A stretch of 20,485 nucleotides of DNA from JASLPR01 sp964496475 (GTDB lineage Bacteria > Chloroflexota > UBA11872 > VXNJ01): positions 1 through 20,485 of the forward strand of contig CAZBZS010000041.1 of assembly GCA_964496475.1 (NCBI GenBank). Reading direction: 5' to 3'. Position 1 is the first letter of the stretch. Each line of letters begins with the position of its first letter. Shown here piece after piece: positions 15,668 to 20,485 of the stretch. A program made the translations under genes and the position numbers. The notes under the pieces are model-generated. The model saw nothing but the letters and a program-made list of their open reading frames with translations. It did not search any database and had not been told where the DNA came from.

Positions 15668-16852
15668 ATGGATGCAGCCCGCGGAGGGCTCTCCCGACAA
15701 ATCGTGACCTGGTTCACATCCATCAGTGTGATGAGCCTGAGCATCGATCCGGTACGAGTGCTCCTGCCCGTCTACGTGGTGATCAAGGTTGGCGGCGACG
15801 CACAACTAACATCAGCGTTGTTCAGCGTGTCCATGTTCTGGACAGCAGTGGGCTCGGTGGTTGGCGGCATAGTCGCCGACGCATTCGGCCATCGGCGATC
15901 GTACCTGATCGGCCTCTCAGCCAGCCTATTCTTGGCAGGTGTGTTCCTCACGACTTCGATACCCGCTCTCTTTGTCATACTCTCGATCTTCGGCCTGGGC
16001 ATGGGCTGGAGCAGCACCGGATTTCAGAGCTATGTCGTCCAGTCATTCCCGCGGAATCGTACTGCCACCTTGATGGGCTTCTGGTTCAGCTCTATGGGCA
16101 TGGCGGGAATCGCCGGAAGTGCTGTCTCCGCTGCGCTAGTGGAAGGTCCGGGATTTGTACCCATCGGGATACTGGGGGTTGTCACGGCGGTAACCGGCTA
16201 CATCTTGATCTGGATTACCGTTCCGAAGCTACCGGAGACGGCGATCAAGTCGACGGCCGATTCGAGTGAGAAAGTCCCGAAAATGGGACTTCCACAGTTG
16301 ATACGGGAGCGAGGCGTACTGGCCTTCCTGGGGCTGACTGGGCTGCCGACCATTCTCCTTGGGGCATGTTCGGTAGCAGTGCCGCTGCTTCTATTCGTCA
16401 TGTCGGGCAGCGGGGCGCTGGTGGCCGGATACGGCCTGGCCAGTGCGTTGGTAGCCTTGGTTGCCCATCCGCTGCTGGGCCGGCTGGCAGACATGAGAGG
16501 TGTCTGGGTGCCCATGGCGGCCGCGGCAATCATGGTTGTGGCGGCTGGAGTGGTGATAGCGGTTGCACCGAATGCCTTAGCGGCTGTGTACGTGGCGGGG
16601 ATCGTCGGAAGGCTGGGCGGTGGCATCAGGGACGTACTCATTCCCACGATCACCCGGGAGGTAATGTCACCGTCGGTTTATGGTCGGGTGATCGGGCTGG
16701 GCAGCATGGCCTGGAGCATCGGCTTCATGGGCGGTTCGCTGATCGCCGGGCCGCTGGTAGACGACCGCCCCGGGCTACTCTTCTGGCTTGTGGCGGGGGC
16801 AACCGCAGGGGCGCTGCCACTCGTGCGACGGCTGCGGATGCATGCCCGATAG
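15668..16852 (+). CDS. Major facilitator superfamily transporter (12-TM type)
   Basis: The 394-residue inner-membrane protein has about twelve hydrophobic segments. The A-like loop GGIVADAFGHRRSYL between helices 2 and 3 is the MFS signature, repeated weakly as LLGRLADMRGVWVP in the second half. A charged central loop (PETAIKSTADSSEKVPKMG) separates the halves. It resembles drug or small-molecule efflux and uptake MFS proteins; the substrate is not predictable. ATG 15668 is chosen because the conserved part starts soon after; an in-frame GTG at 15566 would add 34 non-family residues. It lies downstream of the decayed ring-cleavage dioxygenase, so an aromatic compound is a speculative substrate. 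An 8-bp hairpin lies 39 bases after the stop. Confidence 0.85.
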   Translation: MDAARGGLSRQIVTWFTSISVMSLSIDPVRVLLPVYVVIKVGGDAQLTSALFSVSMFWTAVGSVVGGIVADAFGHRRSYLIGLSASLFLAGVFLTTSIPALFVILSIFGLGMGWSSTGFQSYVVQSFPRNRTATLMGFWFSSMGMAGIAGSAVSAALVEGPGFVPIGILGVVTAVTGYILIWITVPKLPETAIKSTADSSEKVPKMGLPQLIRERGVLAFLGLTGLPTILLGACSVAVPLLLFVMSGSGALVAGYGLASALVALVAHPLLGRLADMRGVWVPMAAAAIMVVAAGVVIAVAPNALAAVYVAGIVGRLGGGIRDVLIPTITREVMSPSVYGRVIGLGSMAWSIGFMGGSLIAGPLVDDRPGLLFWLVAGATAGALPLVRRLRMHAR

Positions 16853-16890
16853 GTAGTGTCAGCGAGGGTACGCTTGATTGTCCGTAACCT

Positions 16891-16920
16891 GCGACCATGG
16901 TCGTCATCCCGGATGGTCGC
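16891..16920. terminator. Hairpin downstream of MFS gene
   Basis: GCGACCAT (16891-16898) and ATGGTCGC (16913-16920) form a perfect 8-bp stem with a 14-base loop, 39 bases past the MFS stop and 100 bases before the next gene. There is no T-run, so it could be a terminator or an operator for the next gene. Confidence 0.35.
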
Positions 16921-17020
16921 TATGAAGAAGATGATGGCCATAACAATTCGCGGCCGTTAAGGTTGCGGAACAAGCGCATATTGCGGTACGGCGGTAGGTG
17001 AAAAATGGAGTCGGAACACA

Positions 17021-17494
17021 GTGTTTGATTTTATGCGGTTTCTGCACATTCTCTTCACGTTCACACTCTTCTTCGGACTGGGTACTACGATGATGAATTC
17101 ACTGCAAAGCCGCGGTTTGCGTAGCCCGGACGAGCTACTACCGCTTTGGGAGGCTATTGTGCGCGCTGGTACTAGGTTCACTACCCCGTCGGGCATCCTT
17201 CTACTTGTTTTTGGCTATATCGCGGCTGAGTTACGGGGATATAACGTTGTTGAGACCGGCTGGCTTCTGACCTCTTTAGTGCTCACCGTAATGCTAATGC
17301 TGGCTGGAATATTCATCATGCGCCGTCATGCCTTGCTAGTAGTGAGGGAAATACATACTGCGATCAGTGCTGATGGCAGCATGACTGATTCTCTTGTTGC
17401 GCGTCTAAGGAGTCCAATACCAAGGATTACCGGTATGCTCCAGATGGTGTTGCTGGTAGTAATCATCGTCTTGATGACCTTCAAGCCATTCTGA
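17021..17494 (+). CDS. DUF2269-like four-helix membrane protein
   Basis: The 157-residue integral membrane protein has four hydrophobic segments at about residues 6-25, 54-72, 81-103 and 135-155. The start MRFLHILFTFTLFFGLGTTM, a middle TTPSGILLLVFGY and the loop MRRHALLVVREIH resemble DUF2269 proteins (about 150 residues, unknown function); the assignment is moderate. GTG 17021 has GGAG 10 bases upstream; ATG 17033 is the alternative. It stands alone: same direction as the MFS gene 168 bases upstream, and convergent with the dipeptidase. A hairpin with a short T-run follows about 95 bases downstream. Confidence 0.65.
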   Translation: MFDFMRFLHILFTFTLFFGLGTTMMNSLQSRGLRSPDELLPLWEAIVRAGTRFTTPSGILLLVFGYIAAELRGYNVVETGWLLTSLVLTVMLMLAGIFIMRRHALLVVREIHTAISADGSMTDSLVARLRSPIPRITGMLQMVLLVVIIVLMTFKPF

Positions 17495-17589
17495 ATTTGC
17501 TGGGGCGTAGACACGGGTAACTTCCTGCGACTGTACAGTGGAAGGTGTGCGTTACGTGTAACTTGCCCGTCAGATGTTTGGACGTAGCC

Positions 17590-17620
17590 GGGCTGACTCG
17601 AGGATTCAGCTCAGCCCTTT
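17590..17620 (+). terminator. Probable terminator between convergent genes
   Basis: GGGCTGA (17590-17596) pairs with TCAGCCC (17611-17617) around a 14-base loop, followed by TTT. It lies between the convergent DUF2269-like gene and dipeptidase. The T-tract is short, so strength is uncertain. Confidence 0.4.
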
Positions 17621-17727
17621 CATCAGCAGCCCCTATGTATTCAGGCATCGGTGTGGATGTTCGCCACTTGTCCACAACCGTATTGTCTTGTGGGTTTTCC
17701 GACTCAACCCTGCAGCATTAACCAGTT

Positions 17728-18804
17728 TCAATCTGGTAGCGTAGTCTCAAGTAACGTTATCCAATTCTTCCACATAACGTTCTCGATATCTGCATCGGAG
17801 AATCCACGATCCGCGAGTACATCGAGCAGCATTGGCAAATCGCCTATCGTGTCAATTTCGTGTGGTGTTTCCTCCTTACCATAGCCCCCATCAAGATCAG
17901 AACCGATCGCGGCATGCAGGGTGTTTCCGGCAAGCGTGCAGACATGTTCTATATGGTCGACAACATTCTCTAACCTGACCGTGACCGGTGGAATCTCAGC
18001 CTTTACCGAGTCGGGCCAGTCCGGGTGAAGGCTCCGGCCTTTGAATGCTGTACCAATAACGCCCTCACGATTGATTACCTCTGTCAGTTGGGCATCATCC
18101 ATCTGCCGATCGCCAGGTACGAGCGCGCGGCAGTTCTGGTGGCTGGCGCACACGCGGCCACGATACTGATCGAGCACTTCCCAAAATGACTGGTCGCTCA
18201 AGTGGGTAAGGTCGATGAGAACTCCTTTTTTCTCGCAAGCCTCAAGGAGATCTATCGCTCCAGATCGCAACCCCCCGGTGGTGCCTGTACCATGCGCATA
18301 AGTACCAACCCCAAAGTGCGCTAGGCTTAGGCTGCGCATTCCACGATTCCACCATTCGTCTACCATCTCAGTAGACAGAATGGGATCTGCACCCTCCACC
18401 CTCAGTATGTAACCAATAGGCGCAGATGTTTCCAGGTCCTCACCCCATGCATCGAGACGACTGGCCAGATCTCGCTTGTTTCTAATCTGCCGCATCTCAC
18501 CCTGATATTCCATCAACTCGTAGTACGCTAGTTGACCACGGGCCTGTGCATAGGTGATCGATTGCGTTGGGGCATCCATGTCAGAGCCTTCACGCCAGGC
18601 TGGTGATGTACGGTACAGGACGGCTGCGAAGCAAATGCCGATGCCGCCTTCCCGCATCTGTGGTAGTGAGACTGTCCCCCCAGCGCGACCCTTAGCAGCC
18701 ATTCCGGACTCTGCTGCACGAATAGCGCATACTGGCTGGGTCAAATCTCGATTCCAGAGCAGCGCATTCATTGCAAGGTCCAGTTGGCCATCAACTATGC
18801 GCAT
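17728..18804 (-). CDS. Membrane-dipeptidase-family protein (peptidase M19)
   Basis: The 358-residue amidohydrolase-fold protein belongs to the renal dipeptidase family, which cleaves dipeptides, often with a D- or dehydro-residue, using a two-zinc centre. Expected ligands found: D9 in QLDLAMN, E136 in RVEGADP, H200 in IDLTHLSD, H221 in CASHQNC, and the aspartate in GSDLDGG (~302). The first-position histidine (HxD motif) is replaced by Q7, so the zinc site may be altered; CAG versus CAC/CAT is one base. ATG 18804 is preferred because AGGAG lies 8 bases upstream; a longer frame would read into the tRNA half. No signal peptide is seen, so it is likely cytoplasmic. It starts 29 bases from the tRNA-Lys 3' end. 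Confidence 0.88.
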   Translation of the reverse strand: MRIVDGQLDLAMNALLWNRDLTQPVCAIRAAESGMAAKGRAGGTVSLPQMREGGIGICFAAVLYRTSPAWREGSDMDAPTQSITYAQARGQLAYYELMEYQGEMRQIRNKRDLASRLDAWGEDLETSAPIGYILRVEGADPILSTEMVDEWWNRGMRSLSLAHFGVGTYAHGTGTTGGLRSGAIDLLEACEKKGVLIDLTHLSDQSFWEVLDQYRGRVCASHQNCRALVPGDRQMDDAQLTEVINREGVIGTAFKGRSLHPDWPDSVKAEIPPVTVRLENVVDHIEHVCTLAGNTLHAAIGSDLDGGYGKEETPHEIDTIGDLPMLLDVLADRGFSDADIENVMWKNWITLLETTLPD

Positions 18805-18833
18805 CGATGGAACTCCTTCAGGTTGAAAAAGCG

Positions 18834-18875
18834 TGAGCCGGGCGGGAATCGAACCCACAACCTACTCATTAAGAG
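18834..18875 (-). tRNA. 3' half of tRNA-Lys(CUU), probable att-site remnant
   Basis: Read on the minus strand, the 42 bases carry anticodon loop CTCTTAA (anticodon CTT), 3' anticodon strand TGAGT and variable loop AGGTT. The T arm is GTGGG-TTCGATT-CCCGC, followed by acceptor strand CCGGCTC and discriminator A; CCA is not encoded. The 5' half is missing: upstream bases (CGACATAC...) cannot pair with the 3' anticodon strand, and no GAGCCGG acceptor strand or D arm is found within 100 bases. The boundary at the anticodon loop is where tyrosine integrases commonly cross over. It cannot be a working tRNA. Confidence 0.8.
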
Positions 18876-19159
18876 GTATGTCGGCCTGAGCGCTGTGTTT
18901 CCTTGAGGTAGACCCCGAGCGAAACCCGTCCAATTATCGGGTGAAACTACTGTCCGTTGAGCCCGGATCAACTTGCCCATCATTATGTACCTATACAAGA
19001 CGTGCGCGCGTGGAAGGGTTCGACCAGACCGCTGCTCGCCGTGGATACCTAGGCTCTTCTCGGAAGCACCGTCTGGGCGCAAGGGCCGGACGCGCCCGAT
19101 GCCGACTGTGAACTCCCCGGCATCGGCAGCCGGCGAGAACTCAGGCTCGCGGCGGCCGG
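18876..19159. other. Intergenic region between tRNA half and MFS gene
   Basis: No gene is supported. A 7-bp hairpin (GATGCCG at 19098-19104, CGGCATC at 19118-19124, 13-base loop) lies about 35 bases past the stop of the minus-strand MFS gene and may end its transcript, though no T-run follows. Nothing resembling an integrase or a tRNA 5' half is present. Confidence 0.4.
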
Positions 19160-20485
19160 TTAGTCAACCGCCCGCTCTTCACGGCGTCGAGATAGTGCCA
19201 GACCCGCCGCCAGCAGCAATAGCACTCCAGCCCCCACAAATGCAATCCGGAATCCGCTGGCCATCACCTCGGCCGGCGCGTCTAGCGTCGACGATGCCGC
19301 CGCCACTCCCACGACCACCATCGTGAACACCGCACCCCCTAGCGCCTGACCCAAGCCCAGCCCGAAGGTCCGCGATAGTGCTAGGAAGCCTCCTGCCAGA
19401 CCGGCCCGATTCGGAGGCAGCGCGCTCAACATCGCGCTCGCGTTCGGCGGTTGAAACAGCGCCTGCCCCACCCCCACCGCCACCATCGGGGCAATCAGCA
19501 CCGGCACCGTTGCGCCCACCGCCAGCAATCCGATGGCGATCAGTCCCGCCGCCCGCATCACCAGTCCCGCCGTCACCGCCAGTCGTGCCCCGTACCTATC
19601 TGACAGGATCCCGCCCGTCGAGGCGAACAACAGTGTCGAGAGCGCGATAGTCGCCATTACCAGCCCGACCTTTGTCACCTCCAAACCCATCTGGTTTTGC
19701 AGCATGAATGGAAGCAACAAAACCGTTGCCCCGAAAGCAATAAAGTTCAGCAGGGCGATCAGTACCGCCAGACTGAAATCCCGGTTGCGGAACACGGTGA
19801 GCGCCACGACCGGCTGCGCCGCCCTCAGCTGAGCCACCAGGAATGTCACCAGCATCACCATCGTCAGAAGCGTCAAGGTCGTAATCAGTCCTGAGCCCCA
19901 GCCCGCTTTCGGGCCCTGATTCAGCACGAAGAACAATGGCACCACCCACAGCGCCAGCAGCAATGTGCCGACAAAATCAAACCGCTCTCCCTCGGCACGA
20001 GGCGTTTCCTGCAGAATCCGACCGCCGAACATCGCCGCCAGCAGCATCGCCGGTACCGGCAGTAAGAAGATATATCTCCACCCGGCCGTGCCCGTTATCA
20101 GTCCCCCCAGCGCCGGTCCCAGCATCAGGCCCACCGACACCAGCGTTACATTCACGCCCATCGCCTTCCCCCGCTCGTTACGTGGAAACGCCGCCACCAG
20201 CAGCGCCGGACCGACCGCTTGCAGGGCCGCCTGGCCCGCCCCCTGCATGACCCTCGCCCCATACAGCCATGGTAAATTCGGCGCGAATGTGCTGAGAACC
20301 CCCCCGATTCCCACCACTATCATGCCGCCTATCAGCACTTTTTTTCGGCCGGCAATGTCCGCCAAACGCCCGAAGGGTAATAGTAGTGCGTTCATAGTCA
20401 GGAAGAGCACCAGCACCACCCAGCTCACCGCCGGGATGTCCACGCCGTAATGACCGGCTATGGTCGGCAGCGCCACCAGTGAACT
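19160..20485 (-). CDS. MFS multidrug transporter, EmrB/QacA (DHA2, 14-TM) type, 5' end outside window
   Basis: About 441 residues are visible; the frame stays open to the window edge and the first residues (SSLVALPTIAG) correspond to family helix 1, so roughly 20-40 N-terminal residues are missing. Signatures: VSWVVLVLFLTMNALLLPFG, then RLADIAGRKKVLIGGM (motif A), LYGARVMQGAGQAALQAV (motif B region) and VGLMLGPALGGLITG (motif C, antiporter signature). ILSDRYGARLAV in the second half is the repeated motif A. The family exports drugs or lipophilic compounds by proton antiport in the inner membrane. C/G-ending codons differ from the A/T-richer genes at 12141-18804. No TetR-type regulator or membrane-fusion partner is visible in the window. 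Confidence 0.9.
   Translation of the reverse strand, partial: SSLVALPTIAGHYGVDIPAVSWVVLVLFLTMNALLLPFGRLADIAGRKKVLIGGMIVVGIGGVLSTFAPNLPWLYGARVMQGAGQAALQAVGPALLVAAFPRNERGKAMGVNVTLVSVGLMLGPALGGLITGTAGWRYIFLLPVPAMLLAAMFGGRILQETPRAEGERFDFVGTLLLALWVVPLFFVLNQGPKAGWGSGLITTLTLLTMVMLVTFLVAQLRAAQPVVALTVFRNRDFSLAVLIALLNFIAFGATVLLLPFMLQNQMGLEVTKVGLVMATIALSTLLFASTGGILSDRYGARLAVTAGLVMRAAGLIAIGLLAVGATVPVLIAPMVAVGVGQALFQPPNASAMLSALPPNRAGLAGGFLALSRTFGLGLGQALGGAVFTMVVVGVAAASSTLDAPAEVMASGFRIAFVGAGVLLLLAAGLALSRRREERAVD

Noticed and set aside
1..20485. CRISPR arrays, insertion sequences, integrases, toxin-antitoxin or phage-defence genes
   Set aside because: I looked for spaced direct repeats, transposase and integrase motifs and paired small ORFs on both strands and found none that can be supported.

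Overview
This window looks like a metagenome-derived scaffold from a high-GC, heterotrophic bacterium. Gene content (YfhO-type membrane protein, DUF1932 dehydrogenase, acetoacetyl-CoA synthetase plus thiolase, MFS exporters, M19 dipeptidase, remnants of a sulfatase, a GH63-like glucosidase and an intradiol dioxygenase) fits marine or host-associated Chloroflexota (SAR202/Dehalococcoidia-like). That assignment is an inference from gene style, not proven. The first ~440 bases look alphaproteobacterial and seem to be misjoined to the rest.

Layout. 1-440: end of a lipoprotein-like gene and the first codons of prs. 444-5470: a cell-surface polysaccharide cluster (C-terminus of a sugar epimerase, DegT aminotransferase, then convergent YfhO protein and methyltransferase). 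5483-5885: divergent intergenic region. 5886-7115: GH1 beta-glycosidase. 7272-7672: decayed GH63-like glucosidase. 7853-12031: a minus-strand block of DUF1932 dehydrogenase, acetoacetyl-CoA synthetase and thiolase. The last two are translationally adjacent and would turn acetoacetate into acetyl-CoA. The 10-N gap inside the synthetase is probably a false gap, because the flanks overlap by 3 bases and the gene closes perfectly in frame.

12141-18875 differs in style: less G/C at third codon positions, sparse genes, an orphan sugar-ABC permease, a sulfatase C-terminal scrap, two unidentified small ORFs, an intradiol dioxygenase pseudogene, an MFS transporter, a DUF2269-like membrane protein and an M19 dipeptidase. 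It ends at a 42-nt 3' half of tRNA-Lys(CUU), the usual footprint of an integrase attachment site. I read it as a decaying genomic island or recombination hot spot, although no integrase or second att copy is visible. 19160-20485: a 14-TM EmrB/QacA-type MFS transporter cut by the window edge.

No CRISPR array, rRNA, complete tRNA, intact insertion sequence or clearly new multi-gene system was found. The most informative signals are gene decay, the tRNA half, and three assembly problems (misjoin near 440, G-rich corruption in the aminotransferase, false N gap).
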